A DNA stretch of 64,000 bases from Lacimicrobium sp. SS2-24 (GTDB lineage Bacteria; Pseudomonadota; Gammaproteobacteria; Enterobacterales; Alteromonadaceae): assembly GCF_002201535.1 (NCBI RefSeq), contig NZ_NIWW01000005.1, forward strand, positions 1-64,000, read 5' to 3'. This document shows, piece by piece, positions 54,321-63,705 of the stretch. Within the stretch, counting starts at the first letter, position 1. Each line of letters opens with the position of its first letter. Position numbers and translations under genes: made by a program. The notes beneath the pieces are model-generated. The model was given only the letters and a program-made list of their open reading frames with translations. It did not search any database and was not told the origin of the DNA.

Positions 54321-55712
54321 TTAATACCTGTAACTGTCGTCCTTGAAGGGACCCTCAACAGGAACATGAATATAATCCGCCTGCTGGGGCGTCATTTTGG
54401 TGATAACACCGCCAAAGCCCTGCACCATGTAGCGGGCTACTTCTTCATCCAATTGTTTGGGCAGCACTTCAACACGCATAGCGTCGGCTTTGTCGGCATC
54501 GTTCATGTCGGCAAAGGCTTGCTTGAACAAGTGCAGCTGGGCCATGACCTGGTTGGCAAAAGAACCATCCATAATACGTGAAGGGTGGCCCGTGGCGTTA
54601 CCCAGGTTAACCAGGCGTCCCTCTGAGAGTAACAGCAGATTGTCATGGGGATCGTCACTGCGCAATATTTTGTGTACCTGAGGTTTGACCTCATCCCATT
54701 GCCAGTTTTTACGCATAAAGGCGGTATCAATCTCGTTGTCGAAGTGACCGATGTTACACACAACGGCGCCCGCTTTGAGAGACTGCAGCATGGCTGCATC
54801 GCAGACATTAACGTTGCCGGTGGTCGTTACCAACAGATCAGTGCTTTGTAGCAAGGCTTTGTTGATATCTTCGATGTTGCCGGTATTGATACCTTCATTA
54901 TAAGGCGACACCACTTCAAAGCCGTCCATACAGGCCTGCATAGCACAGATGGGGTCGATTTCACTGATCCGCACAATCATGCCTTCCTGGCGCAGAGACA
55001 AGGCTGAGCCTTTACCCACATCACCATAGCCAATCACCAGCGCTTTCTTACCGGCGAGCAAGTGGTCGGTTGCCCGTTTGATGGCATCATTGAGGCTATG
55101 ACGACATCCATACTTGTTGTCATTTTTGGACTTGGTGACAGCGTCATTGACGTTGATAGCGGGAACTTTCAGCGTGCCGGCCTTAAGCATTTCCTGCAGG
55201 CGGTGAACACCGGTTGTGGTCTCTTCGGTGATGCCATGGACGTTCTCAAGCACTTGCGGGTACTTGTCATGCAACATGGCGGTCAAATCGCCACCATCAT
55301 CCAGGATCATATTGGCGTTCCAGGGTTGACCGTCCTTAACAATGGTCTGTTCCAGACACCAGTCGTATTCCTCTTCCGTTTCACCTTTCCAGGCAAACAC
55401 GGGCACACCCGCTGCCACCATCGCTGCGGCAGCGTGGTCCTGAGTGGAAAAAATATTACAGGAGGACCAGCGTACTTCAGCACCCAGCGCTAGCAAGGTT
55501 TCAATCAGTACACCTGTCTGAATGGTCATATGAATGCAACCAAGGATTCTGGCACCGGCCAGAGGCTTCTCGGCGCTGTACTTTTCGCGAATGGCCATCA
55601 ATGCCGGCATTTCGCTCTCGGCAATGGTCAGCTCCTTGCGCCCCCACTCTGCAAGAGATAAATCTGCGACTTTATAGTCACCACTTTTTACTGTCATGTT
55701 GTCGTATTGCAT
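54321..55712 (-). CDS. ahcY: S-adenosylhomocysteine hydrolase
   Basis: A 463-residue enzyme that splits SAH into homocysteine and adenosine, relieving methyltransferase inhibition. It has [16 protein letters not shown], the NAD motif [39 protein letters not shown] and a C-terminal SYRY that completes the neighbour subunit. GAGGATCACG precedes ATG 55712; a second ATG lies five codons in. It lies 12 bases after the adenosine kinase gene, so the pair is a SAH-to-AMP unit. Confidence 0.96.
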   Translation of the reverse strand: MQYDNMTVKSGDYKVADLSLAEWGRKELTIAESEMPALMAIREKYSAEKPLAGARILGCIHMTIQTGVLIETLLALGAEVRWSSCNIFSTQDHAAAAMVAAGVPVFAWKGETEEEYDWCLEQTIVKDGQPWNANMILDDGGDLTAMLHDKYPQVLENVHGITEETTTGVHRLQEMLKAGTLKVPAINVNDAVTKSKNDNKYGCRHSLNDAIKRATDHLLAGKKALVIGYGDVGKGSALSLRQEGMIVRISEIDPICAMQACMDGFEVVSPYNEGINTGNIEDINKALLQSTDLLVTTTGNVNVCDAAMLQSLKAGAVVCNIGHFDNEIDTAFMRKNWQWDEVKPQVHKILRSDDPHDNLLLLSEGRLVNLGNATGHPSRIMDGSFANQVMAQLHLFKQAFADMNDADKADAMRVEVLPKQLDEEVARYMVQGFGGVITKMTPQQADYIHVPVEGPFKDDSYRY

Positions 55713-55724
55713 CGTGATCCTCTG

Positions 55725-56726
55725 TTAATTGAATTCGCTCAGGATATCTTGCTGTAACGTTGACGACAGCCTCGGACCGAAACTGGCTACGCACTCAGAC
55801 GCCGCACGGCTGGCCAGATCTCCGGCACGGGACAGGCTCATGCCCTGAGTAATACCATGTAAAAAAGCACCGGCAAAGGTGTCGCCTGCACCGGTCGCGT
55901 CCACCGCTTTGACTTTATACGGGGCCACTGGCAAATAGTCTTCTGAGCCATTATAAATGCGTGCGCCATGTTTACCATGCGTCACCACAATCAGATTAGC
56001 TATCTCTCTGAGCTTTTTGATACCCGTGTCGAGATCCTGATTGCCAGCATAATCCAGCACTTCATCTTTGTTGCAAAATAACAAGTCAACACCATCGTCG
56101 CCAATCACCTTTTCCAGATTGTCTCTGGCGTATTTCACCACCGCCGGATCAGAGAAGGTCAGGGCGATTTTGACATTGGCATCCCGGGCAAGACGCTTGG
56201 CTTTGAGAATCGCCTCCACGGCCGTATCTGAGTAAACCAGGTGCCCCTCAATATACAGATATTGCGCTTTTTGCACGGGCTGTTCGTGTAATTCGTCCAC
56301 CGAAAAGTCTGTGGTCACGCCTAAAAAGGTGCACATGGTCCGCTCGGTGTCCGGCGTGATCATTACCACGCAACGACCGGTATCGCCTTTGGTTGCCTGC
56401 TCTTCAAGACGGTTGTCAACGCCGGCAGCGGCCAGATCCTGTTGGTAAAAATGGCCCAGTTCATCGTCACCCACTTTGCAGCAACAGAACACCTTGCTGC
56501 CAAATTGTGCCGCGGTCACCATCGAGTTGACTGCAGAGCCACCACCGGCTCGATTTCGAAGGTCGCAGTGCTGGTAGAGGTTCTCCAGCAAAGCAAGCTG
56601 AGTGTGTCTATCGATCAGGGTCATGACCCCTTTTTCTATACCCTGCTCTTTAAGAAAGGCTTCGCTGACCTGAAACTCTTTATCCACCAGGGCATTGCCC
56701 AGCGCCACTACATCATAATCGGACAT
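55725..56726 (-). CDS. PfkB-family adenosine kinase
   Basis: A 333-residue sugar-kinase-fold enzyme. The glycine pair GGGSAVNS (about 62-69) and the anion-hole/catalytic motif DATGAGDTFAGAF (about 275-287) are present. Its start VVALGNALVDKEF is typical of the adenosine-kinase branch. Directly upstream of ahcY, it would use the adenosine released there to make AMP and pull the hydrolysis forward. Substrate assignment is by context and subfamily look. Confidence 0.87.
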   Translation of the reverse strand: MSDYDVVALGNALVDKEFQVSEAFLKEQGIEKGVMTLIDRHTQLALLENLYQHCDLRNRAGGGSAVNSMVTAAQFGSKVFCCCKVGDDELGHFYQQDLAAAGVDNRLEEQATKGDTGRCVVMITPDTERTMCTFLGVTTDFSVDELHEQPVQKAQYLYIEGHLVYSDTAVEAILKAKRLARDANVKIALTFSDPAVVKYARDNLEKVIGDDGVDLLFCNKDEVLDYAGNQDLDTGIKKLREIANLIVVTHGKHGARIYNGSEDYLPVAPYKVKAVDATGAGDTFAGAFLHGITQGMSLSRAGDLASRAASECVASFGPRLSSTLQQDILSEFN

Positions 56727-56828
56727 TAACGTTGCTATCTGTTAAAAAAATCAAAGGGCGAATTGTACACGACAAAAGGTGATTCTGGCTATGTGTTAAC
56801 CCTTATACCGCTGAAGACCTGGTTCGGT

Positions 56829-57644
56829 TCATCTGAGACGGTCTAATTGCTCGCATAAGGTGGTGACACCCTCTGATAAACGCAGTGAAAACCGATGTAG
56901 CTGATCCGGATTCACCTGAATGATATGTGACGCATCCATGTCCAGTAAGGGTAGCCAGGGCCGCCAGAACTCCAGGATAGCTGTCATCGGCTGGTGTTGG
57001 GCCGCAATGATCGCCTGTGGCTGGCGTTTGATCACTTCTTCCATCGTCACTTCCGGGTAGTCATTGATGGCATCGGCAAAAACAGCATCACTGTTGCATA
57101 AAGACAGAAGGTGATTGGCCCAGGCTCCTGAACCAATACTCATCAGGGGTTTGGGATGCATGTAATAAAACACGCTTAAGGGTGTTTTTCGACGGTATTG
57201 CTCGGCAAGCGCAGACAACGCCTGACGATGTTGGTGGGCCAGTGTGGCCGCCAGTTCTGATTTACCGAGCAAGGCACCCAGCGCTTCGATTTCATCGGCT
57301 ATATCAAGCGGGCGAGCGGGGCTGGAAATGAACAGCGGATACCTCAATGTTTGTAACTTACGAATATCCTGCGGCTTGTTCCCGCCTTGCCACACTAGCA
57401 CCAGGTCCGGTTGCAGTTTGATCAGCGCTTCAAAATTGATGCCCTGATAGCTGGCAATGCGTGGCAATGATTGCGCGGCCGAAGGATAGTCACTGTAGTC
57501 ACTGACGGCTAACAATTTGTCCCCGGCTTGCAGCGAGTAAACCAGCTCAGTGGTGTGCGGTGCGAGACTGATCAGTCTTTGTGGTGCGTCTGCCTGGCAT
57601 AGCAGGGAAATCAACAGCAATGGGCTGAGCAGCAACCTTCTCAT
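56829..57644 (-). CDS. btuF: Periplasmic vitamin B12-binding protein (BtuF-like)
   Basis: A 271-residue exported binding protein. The signal peptide runs to about residue 18 (LLLSPLLLISLLCQA). The two-lobed fold has RLISLAPHTTELVYSLQAGDKLLAVSDYSDYP and EALIKLQPDLVLVWQGGNK, typical of class III (BtuF/FhuD-like) proteins. I start at ATG 57644, which shares one base with the cbiB stop (TAATG). Linkage to cbiB and mtnN, and the matching E. coli order, support BtuF. No BtuCD genes are in the window. Confidence 0.87.
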   Translation of the reverse strand: MRRLLLSPLLLISLLCQADAPQRLISLAPHTTELVYSLQAGDKLLAVSDYSDYPSAAQSLPRIASYQGINFEALIKLQPDLVLVWQGGNKPQDIRKLQTLRYPLFISSPARPLDIADEIEALGALLGKSELAATLAHQHRQALSALAEQYRRKTPLSVFYYMHPKPLMSIGSGAWANHLLSLCNSDAVFADAINDYPEVTMEEVIKRQPQAIIAAQHQPMTAILEFWRPWLPLLDMDASHIIQVNPDQLHRFSLRLSEGVTTLCEQLDRLR

Positions 57645-58603
57645 TAGCCCAGCCTCAGGGCAAAGAGCATGGCGCAGACGAGGGCGATGGTACAAAGTAA
57701 AATCGCGGTGCTCTTGTGAATGGCATGACGACAGCGGACGATATCTTCTATCTGTGGCAAACGGCTTCCTCCACATTTAGGGCTGCGGCGTTTTTGTCCC
57801 TGATAATAGGCAGGACCTCCGAGCTGAATGCGCAACGCTCCGCCGGCATAACCCAACACCCGGCTGTGGAAACAGGCGCCACGAGGTATAGTTTGACGCC
57901 CTTTAAAGGCGCCACGGATATTTTCTGCCAGCATCAGCGCGAACAGGGTCAGGTAAGCCGGAATAAATTGCATCAATGTAACCATCCATGTCACCGGATA
58001 GCCAAAATGACGAAAACGCGGTTGTCGGGTATTCCATATTTGTGAGAACTCATACAGTATTCTGTAGGTGAGTGCTAACAAACCACCACCGATGAAAAAC
58101 CAGAAAAGTGGGGTGCAAAGCTGATAAATGAAGCGCAGCAGGGTCGTCTCACACAGCGCTTTGCTCAGTCCCATAGGAGATAAACTCTGGGTTTCCCGCA
58201 GCAACAACTGGCTGGCAATATCCCGTGCTAAGGCTTTTTTATTATGCTGCAGTGCCAGCTGAGCACGTTTGAGGTGGCGCAGAACCGGTTTGAAATAAAT
58301 GGCAATTAACAGCAGTACCGCATCAAAAAACACCGGATATTCGGCCAATCCAATAAACAAACCGATACAGATAAGAATCGGCGCTAACAACACAACAGGG
58401 GCAAGAGTACCGGAGATGCGCTGCTGATAGACAGAATCTGTGCCGCGACGATTTACCTTATCCGCCATGCGACTCGCCAGTAGCCGGAAAAAACTCAGAG
58501 GATGATAGGCCATCGGCCATAGCCAGACCCGTTCCGCCAACAGCGTCAGCAGCACAACCCAAAGCGGTTGCAGAAGCGGTTCGGTGAGCAGCCCGCTAAT
58601 CAT
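57644..58603 (-). CDS. cbiB: Adenosylcobinamide-phosphate synthase CbiB/CobD
   Basis: A 319-residue membrane protein with several hydrophobic segments (at 8-30, 70-92, 165-182, 205-225). RVWLWPMAYHPL near the start, the GGPAYYQGQKRRSPKCGG stretch near residue 260-280 and a final helix are the CobD/CbiB signatures. The enzyme attaches the aminopropanol arm to cobyric acid. With no other corrin genes here, it probably serves salvage. It overlaps mtnN by four bases (ATGA) and btuF by one. Confidence 0.88.
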   Translation of the reverse strand: MISGLLTEPLLQPLWVVLLTLLAERVWLWPMAYHPLSFFRLLASRMADKVNRRGTDSVYQQRISGTLAPVVLLAPILICIGLFIGLAEYPVFFDAVLLLIAIYFKPVLRHLKRAQLALQHNKKALARDIASQLLLRETQSLSPMGLSKALCETTLLRFIYQLCTPLFWFFIGGGLLALTYRILYEFSQIWNTRQPRFRHFGYPVTWMVTLMQFIPAYLTLFALMLAENIRGAFKGRQTIPRGACFHSRVLGYAGGALRIQLGGPAYYQGQKRRSPKCGGSRLPQIEDIVRCRHAIHKSTAILLCTIALVCAMLFALRLG

Positions 58604-59298
58604 CTGGCCAGGGCGCTAATCATATCCATGACCAGGCTGGCAGAATTTTTTGCCGCTTGCTCGAGGTATTGACTGAACGACACCAGTGAGGTTTTTCCGG
58701 CAATGTCGGAAAGTGAGCGAATAACCAGGAAGGGGGTGTCCAGCATATAGGCGGTCTGGCCGATGGCGGCACCTTCCATTTCCACGGCACACATATCGGG
58801 GATCAGATTGCGCAGGCGGCCCGCCGCCTCGTCGCAACCGATGAAAGAATCACCGGTACAAATCAGGCCTTTTTTACAGTTAAGGTGCAGGACATCCCGC
58901 GCGGCATGCTCTGCAGCCTCGATCAACGTCGGATCACAGGCAAATCGGGAGGGGAGGCCGTAAACCTGCCCCAGTTCGTATCCAAAGTGCGTCACATCAA
59001 CGTCGTGATGCTGCACGTGTGAGGCAATGACCACATCACCAATATTCAGACTGGTGTCGAAGCCGCCTGCAGAGCCAGTGTTGACCACATAGTTTGGGGC
59101 GAAGCGGTCGATCATAATGGTGGTGGCAATGGAGGCGGCAACTTTACCAATGCCACATTTTACTAAGATCACTTCAACACCGTACAAGGTGCCATCATAA
59201 AAATCAAGATGACCATAGCGAGAGTGGGTGACGTTTTTCAGCGTTTGTTTTAACAGGGCCACTTCCTGATCCATGGCACCCAGAATTGCAATTTTCAT
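58600..59298 (-). CDS. mtnN: 5'-methylthioadenosine/SAH nucleosidase
   Basis: A 232-residue nucleosidase removing adenine from MTA, SAH and 5'-deoxyadenosine. It opens MKIAILGAMDQEVALL, with Glu12 as in E. coli, then Glu175 in AVEMEGAA and the catalytic Asp198 in RSLSDIAG, each one residue from the E. coli numbering. It is the first gene of the mtnN-cbiB-btuF operon. An adenosine-releasing SAH route (ahcY) lies 3 kb away, so SAH has two exits. Confidence 0.95.
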   Translation of the reverse strand: MKIAILGAMDQEVALLKQTLKNVTHSRYGHLDFYDGTLYGVEVILVKCGIGKVAASIATTIMIDRFAPNYVVNTGSAGGFDTSLNIGDVVIASHVQHHDVDVTHFGYELGQVYGLPSRFACDPTLIEAAEHAARDVLHLNCKKGLICTGDSFIGCDEAAGRLRNLIPDMCAVEMEGAAIGQTAYMLDTPFLVIRSLSDIAGKTSLVSFSQYLEQAAKNSASLVMDMISALAR

Positions 59299-59485
59299 AA
59301 CAGCCCGTAGCTGAGGGGATTTATGGCGTTAGTTTACTGGGCTCTACTTAGCAGGCCAACCACTATTATTGGCCGCTCACATAGTTTTAAACCGTAATTG
59401 GCAGGAGGCCCCAGTTTGGCGTGCCTCTTTCTCGCAGATAAACATGGCTCACTCTTGTTACCAGTATGGCTCCTGATGCCAGAGT

Positions 59486-60058
59486 TCACGCCGTGACAGG
59501 ACGGCGCATACCTGGTTTGTCAGCAGTCTTATTGGTGCCCTGAATCAGAGGCTTAGCGGGCTCTTTATAACGAACCGGTGCCAGTTTGGCTTCAATGCAA
59601 TTGCGGATTTCTTCTTTGCTGTACCCTGATTTTATTTTAATCCGCAGGTGAGGTATGCGGGCTGCATCCAGGGTGCTGCTGACAAACCAGTCTCGTTGTC
59701 CTTTGTAACCGTCTTTGCCTTTGGGACTGACCAGATCAATGGCCACCACGGGGCTCAGGTCCTGTCGATCGCAAAGAATAAAATCCAAGTAACGACTGCC
59801 TGCTCTTAACATGGCGCTGCGCGCCGTTTTCTTATCGGTACCCTGGCGCAAAGCAACAATATCACTGAGTTTCACCCGGCAAACAATACGGTATTGATCG
59901 CCTACGGCCTGTTCGAGCATATCCAGAAAGGAACGCTCAACAGGGGTAAACAAATTCATGCGTTTCTTGAAAGGAAAGGCCAGGGTTTCACCATTGAGCT
60001 TAACGGCACCAATGGCGACCACGATTAAGATCATCAGTAAAATTAATGTCAGTTCCAT
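59486..60058 (-). CDS. Membrane-anchored DUF2726 protein
   Basis: A 190-residue protein: N-terminal hydrophobic segment (about 3-18), then a soluble DUF2726 domain at 40-160 with FTPVERSFLDMLEQAVGDQYRIVCRVKLSDIV, YLDFILCDRQDLSPVVAIDL and KDAARIPHL-like sequence. The domain has a restriction-endonuclease-like outline (DFxLCDRxxLxPVVAIDL). Function unknown. It stands alone on its strand, 187 bases from mtnN. Confidence 0.82.
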   Translation of the reverse strand: MELTLILLMILIVVAIGAVKLNGETLAFPFKKRMNLFTPVERSFLDMLEQAVGDQYRIVCRVKLSDIVALRQGTDKKTARSAMLRAGSRYLDFILCDRQDLSPVVAIDLVSPKGKDGYKGQRDWFVSSTLDAARIPHLRIKIKSGYSKEEIRNCIEAKLAPVRYKEPAKPLIQGTNKTADKPGMRRPVTA

Positions 60059-60194
60059 TTGTCACTCCGGTATATTGAAAAACAAGCTTTTGACGCTTGA
60101 GTCAGTTACCAAGAGTTCTGCAAAAACAGTGCCAGTCTATTGGGGTGGGTATTGCGAATGGATATATGTCTGTCAGCGAGGGTGCGCCTCGGTG

Positions 60195-60563
60195 TCAGGG
60201 GTTGTTGGCTTTTACCAATATGTCCACCTGACTGCCTTCACCGTCTTGCGAGATAACAATGACCCAGTGGCCCTGCTGCGACTGCAAAACCTGGCGGCCT
60301 TTACTGTTGCTGTGTTGTGCCGCTGTCATCTGACTCAAATAATAGTCGAGGGTCAGCTCAGGGGTGCCCGCAGAAAAGAAACTGAGACTGGCAGGCAGTT
60401 TATCGTCAAATTGCTGACAGAATTTTGCATCCGTTGTCAGAGGAATGGCGTGAAAGCGCTCCGGGCACCCGGACGCTGCACTGGTAGGAGGGCTAACCAT
60501 TGTTACAGCCGCAAGCAGAGCAGGAAGCAGGTAAGATAGAGATTGTTTTTGCATTGCAGTCAT
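60195..60563 (-). CDS. Small exported protein, function unknown
   Basis: A 122-residue protein. Signal peptide at 4-30 (YLLPALLAAVTMVSPPTSAA), then a compact domain with two cysteines (GCPERF and AKFCQQF) that may form a disulfide, and a beta-rich end (GHWVIVISQDGEGSQVDILV). I start at ATG 60563, with AGG about ten bases ahead; an ATG lies three codons further in. No family recognised. Confidence 0.65.
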   Translation of the reverse strand: MTAMQKQSLSYLLPALLAAVTMVSPPTSAASGCPERFHAIPLTTDAKFCQQFDDKLPASLSFFSAGTPELTLDYYLSQMTAAQHSNSKGRQVLQSQQGHWVIVISQDGEGSQVDILVKANNP

Positions 60564-60730
60564 GCCATAACCTTTTGATAATCGTTGAATATCCCGACCA
60601 TCAGTCACCAGAATACCCTCTGGCGCCGATACCGATGAGTATAATATAGGTGTTGAAGGTGTGCCGGGGCAATCTCTGTGAGCTGTGATTAGGTATGGTC
60701 TTACAAGGACCGGTATAAAGGAGGGGCGTA

Positions 60731-61156
60731 ATGAGCCTGAAAAAGTTTCTTAACCCCAGGCTGGCAGCGGTGGAGCAGGATACCAGTCTGGCCGAGGTGC
60801 AGCGCATTTTTCAGGCGGCGCCTTTTCACCATTTGCTGGTGGTAGAGCACAAGGTGCTGGTGGGGATAATCTCCGACAGGGATCTGTTCAAAGCACTCAG
60901 TCCCAACTTAGGCACTGCTGCTGAAACCCGTAAAGACACTGCCACACTGAACAAAAAAGCACATCAGATCATGAGCCGGCCAGTTCGCTCTCTACACCAA
61001 AAAAATGACATTTATGACGCTATTGATCTGTTTTTAAAACACAAAATATCCTGTGTTCCTATTGTTGACGAGTATAATCATCCCATCGGCATGATCAGTT
61101 GGCGCGATATTCTGGCATTGCTGGCAGCAGGTAAACGGAAAAAGGAACAGCATTGA
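60731..61156 (+). CDS. CBS-domain protein
   Basis: A 141-residue protein made of a CBS pair: first repeat about 1-60 (VEQDTSLAEVQRIFQAAPFHHLLVV, GIISDRDLFKAL), second 75-135 (MSRPVRSLHQKNDIYDAIDLFLKHKISCVPIVD, GMISWRDIL). Such pairs bind adenine nucleotides and act as sensors. A strong AAGGAGGGG precedes the ATG. The partner is not evident. Confidence 0.88.
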   Translation: MSLKKFLNPRLAAVEQDTSLAEVQRIFQAAPFHHLLVVEHKVLVGIISDRDLFKALSPNLGTAAETRKDTATLNKKAHQIMSRPVRSLHQKNDIYDAIDLFLKHKISCVPIVDEYNHPIGMISWRDILALLAAGKRKKEQH

Positions 61157-61180
61157 TGACATGGCCGATGAGCAATCCTT

Positions 61181-62506
61181 ATGACCGTTAGGGCGCTGGC
61201 GAGAAAGCGCGAGATCTTCGCCTGGTCGATGTTCGATTTTGCCAATCAGGCTTACACGCTGTTGATTATCACCGTTATCTACGGTGACCTGTTCACCCGG
61301 GTGATTGTCGGCGATGGACCTGACTACCGTTTGGGAAACCTGCTCTGGAGTGCGGCGCTGGCAATGAGCTATCTGATGGTGGCGGTTGCCAACCCGGTAT
61401 GCGGCGCGATGATGGATCATGCTGCCAATCGCAAAGGGTACCTGTTTATCAGCTATCTGCTCACTGTTTTGACCACCGCCATGCTGTATTGGGTTGAGCC
61501 CGGCTGGATATGGCCAGCTATGGTGCTGATTATTCTCTCCAATTTCGCTTACTCTATGGGTGAAGGCTTTATTGCCAGCTTTCTGACTGATCTGGGGCCC
61601 CGTAAGGCACTGGGCTGGATTTCAGGGCTTGGCTGGAGTCTTGGTTATGTTGGTGGCCTGATGGCTACGGCCTTTGCGTTGTTTTTTCTCGGCGAGGTGT
61701 CGGCGGAAAATTATCCGGTCATTCGCTGGGTCGGTCCCTTTGCGGCACTGTTTTTTCTCATTGCCGCCATACCGACGTTTATCTGGCTACGTGAGCGGGG
61801 CACCAAAAGAATGGTCCCTGTGGGCAGCAATATGCTGCGGATGGGGTGGCAAAGGATCGCAACGACCTGGCAATCTGTGCACCATTTTTCAGATTTGCGT
61901 TGGCTGCTGATTTCCGTGTTCTTCGCCATGGCTGGTGTGTATATCATCATTGCCTTTTCATTTATCTATGGCGCGCAGGTGATTCAATGGGATGAGAATG
62001 TGCGGGTGTTGATGTTTGTCATAGTGCAGATCACCGCGGCGCTGGGCGCCATAGGTTTTGGCTTTTTACAAAGTGTTATCGGGGCTCGCATCACCTATCT
62101 TGCTACCCTGGTGCTATGGTTGGTCGCCATACTCGCCATCTGGCAGACACCGCTGGTGACTGTGCTGCTGAATGACTGGTTTGCCGTAAACTGGCAGGCT
62201 CAGTACGTATTCCTGTTTTCGGGACTCCTGGCCGGACTCAGTCTGGGCTCCTCGCAATCCGCCGGTCGGGCGCTGGTGGGCGTACTCACACCCCATGGCA
62301 AAGCCGGTGAATTTTTTGGTTTTTGGGGAATGACCAGCAAGCTGGCCGCGGTATTCGGTATGCTCGGTCTCGGCCTGATGCAATGGGCCTTTGGCCTGGC
62401 GGATGCGATCATCTTCTGTCTGCTGTTATTTACCCTGGCGATTGTCGCGGTGATTCCCATCAACGAACGCCGTGGCGGAGATCTGGCGGATAACTGGCGC
62501 GACTAA
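61181..62506 (+). CDS. MFS transporter of the UMF1 (Atg22-like) group
   Basis: A 441-residue membrane protein with 11-12 hydrophobic helices. The opening EIFAWSMFDFANQAYTLLIITVIYGDLF and the loop NFAYSMGEGFIASFLTDLGPRKALGWISGLGWSLGYVGGL are diagnostic of this bacterial relative of yeast Atg22. Members export amino acids or other small solutes; the substrate here is unknown. It lies 25 bases after the CBS gene and convergent to the phosphodiesterase gene, 17 bases apart. Confidence 0.88.
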   Translation: MTVRALARKREIFAWSMFDFANQAYTLLIITVIYGDLFTRVIVGDGPDYRLGNLLWSAALAMSYLMVAVANPVCGAMMDHAANRKGYLFISYLLTVLTTAMLYWVEPGWIWPAMVLIILSNFAYSMGEGFIASFLTDLGPRKALGWISGLGWSLGYVGGLMATAFALFFLGEVSAENYPVIRWVGPFAALFFLIAAIPTFIWLRERGTKRMVPVGSNMLRMGWQRIATTWQSVHHFSDLRWLLISVFFAMAGVYIIIAFSFIYGAQVIQWDENVRVLMFVIVQITAALGAIGFGFLQSVIGARITYLATLVLWLVAILAIWQTPLVTVLLNDWFAVNWQAQYVFLFSGLLAGLSLGSSQSAGRALVGVLTPHGKAGEFFGFWGMTSKLAAVFGMLGLGLMQWAFGLADAIIFCLLLFTLAIVAVIPINERRGGDLADNWRD

Positions 62507-62523
62507 GGTGTTAAAGCAATCGG

Positions 62524-63330
62524 TTAGCCGGGTGGTGTGTTGTGTCTGGTGATGGCGTTTTGCAGACTTAAAACTGTATCGCTGAATACCCAGTCAATAT
62601 CGCGGTTAGCTTCACGTCTGGCTATCCGTGGGTGTTCCACCTGACCTGTCCCCACACGCTTGCCGGCGGCCTTCAGTTCCTGCACCAGTTTTGGCGTCAA
62701 CAAAGCAAATGAGCCGGCCACGGCGCCGTGACCCAGTTCCAGATTTTGTCTGATGATAGATCGGGTGTTGGTCAATGCCACATCAATAAAAGCCGCAGGG
62801 GGGATGGCAGTAAAACCGCTGAGATGATCGGGCTCGAGACTGAGCAAGTGGTAGTCCCGACCGGGCTCAAGATCCCCCAATCCCTGTTGCAGCCGGTTCA
62901 CCAGATTGGGATTTTCTCGCCACGAGGTTTTGATTTCCAGCATCAGGTGCATTTTCTGTCCGTAGCGTCGGATAACTTCGTCCAGATGGGGAATATCAGG
63001 AATGGTACGTCTTAGCTCATCGAAGCGGGTCTCAGCAATGGCCAGTCGCGGATAGCCAAATAGTCGCCCGCAATGGGGATCATGAGAAATCACCGGCTCT
63101 CCATCCAGGGTTAGCTGAATATCCAGTTCAATTCCCCAAATACCGCGGTGCAGGCATAGATCAAAAGCGGGCAGGGTATTTTCAACGATGACGCCATCTT
63201 TCGTTTTCCCGTGTGCACCCCGATGGGCAACCAGCCTTGTGCACTCAAGATCGGCAGACTTATAACACCCCGGGCTAAGCAGCCAAAGATAGTTAGCCAG
63301 CTTGTTTAAGTAGTGAGTGGTATCCGCCAT
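62524..63330 (-). CDS. Glycerophosphodiester phosphodiesterase family protein
   Basis: A 268-residue TIM-barrel enzyme of the GDPD family. The catalytic pair and metal sites are in LVAHRGAHG, VENTLPAF, GIELDIQLTLDGEPVISHD and MLEIKTSW; VFSDT near the end closes the barrel. It has no signal peptide and should hydrolyse glycerophosphodiesters to glycerol-3-phosphate and alcohols in the cytoplasm. Start ATG 63330; a TTG one codon upstream is not needed. Confidence 0.9.
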   Translation of the reverse strand: MADTTHYLNKLANYLWLLSPGCYKSADLECTRLVAHRGAHGKTKDGVIVENTLPAFDLCLHRGIWGIELDIQLTLDGEPVISHDPHCGRLFGYPRLAIAETRFDELRRTIPDIPHLDEVIRRYGQKMHLMLEIKTSWRENPNLVNRLQQGLGDLEPGRDYHLLSLEPDHLSGFTAIPPAAFIDVALTNTRSIIRQNLELGHGAVAGSFALLTPKLVQELKAAGKRVGTGQVEHPRIARREANRDIDWVFSDTVLSLQNAITRHNTPPG

Positions 63331-63399
63331 CAATGTTCAGTTAAATACAAAATATAGAAATTCATCATAGCGTAGTAAACAGCAACTACAGAGCCGAAA

Positions 63400-63438
63400 T
63401 TGGAATGTGTAAAAACATTGTGTATTCTGATTGTGTAT
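63400..63438 (+). promoter_or_regulatory. Candidate ccdAB promoter with direct repeats
   Basis: TTGGAA (63400-63405), 17 bases, TATTCT (63423-63428). The 9-base word ATTGTGTAT occurs twice, at 63417-63425 and 63430-63438, over and just past the -10. Toxin-antitoxin pairs of this type bind their own promoters, so the repeats are a candidate operator. Confidence 0.45.
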
Positions 63439-63459
63439 AAGCATTTTCAGGAGAAAAAA

Positions 63460-63705
63460 ATGAATTCCATTGAACCTCTCACAACAGCAAAAAAACGCAC
63501 TAACCTTTCACTGGACGGTGCGCTTTTGCAGGAAGCAAAACACCTTGGCATAAACATTTCCAATTCTGCAGAGAAAGGGATCGAACAAGCCGTCAGGGAG
63601 CGCAAACAAGCGCTGTGGCTGGAAGATAATGTTGAGGCCATTGAAAGCTCTAATGAATTTGTGAACAAGCAGGGTTTGCCTCTGGCTAAGTACAGAAACT
63701 TCTGA
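63460..63705 (+). CDS. ccdA: CcdA-family antitoxin
   Basis: An 81-residue protein. The N-terminal 40 residues (KKRTNLSLDGALLQEAKHLGINIS) form the ribbon-helix-helix DNA-binding part of CcdA. The acidic C-terminal half (LWLEDNVEAIESSNEFVNKQGLPL) matches the toxin-binding arm. CAGGAG precedes ATG 63460; further upstream frame is not homologous. Its stop TGA shares one base with the toxin ATG (TGATG), the usual coupling of the family. Confidence 0.9.
   Translation: MNSIEPLTTAKKRTNLSLDGALLQEAKHLGINISNSAEKGIEQAVRERKQALWLEDNVEAIESSNEFVNKQGLPLAKYRNF

Noticed and set aside
54321-56828. SAH riboswitch ahead of the adenosine kinase-ahcY unit.
   Set aside because: The 102-base gap upstream of the kinase gene is AT-rich and shows no paired elements resembling the known SAH motif.
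57644-59400. Cobalamin riboswitch controlling cbiB and btuF.
   Set aside because: cbiB overlaps mtnN and btuF overlaps cbiB, leaving no leader, and the region ahead of mtnN is too short and lacks B12-box-like sequence.
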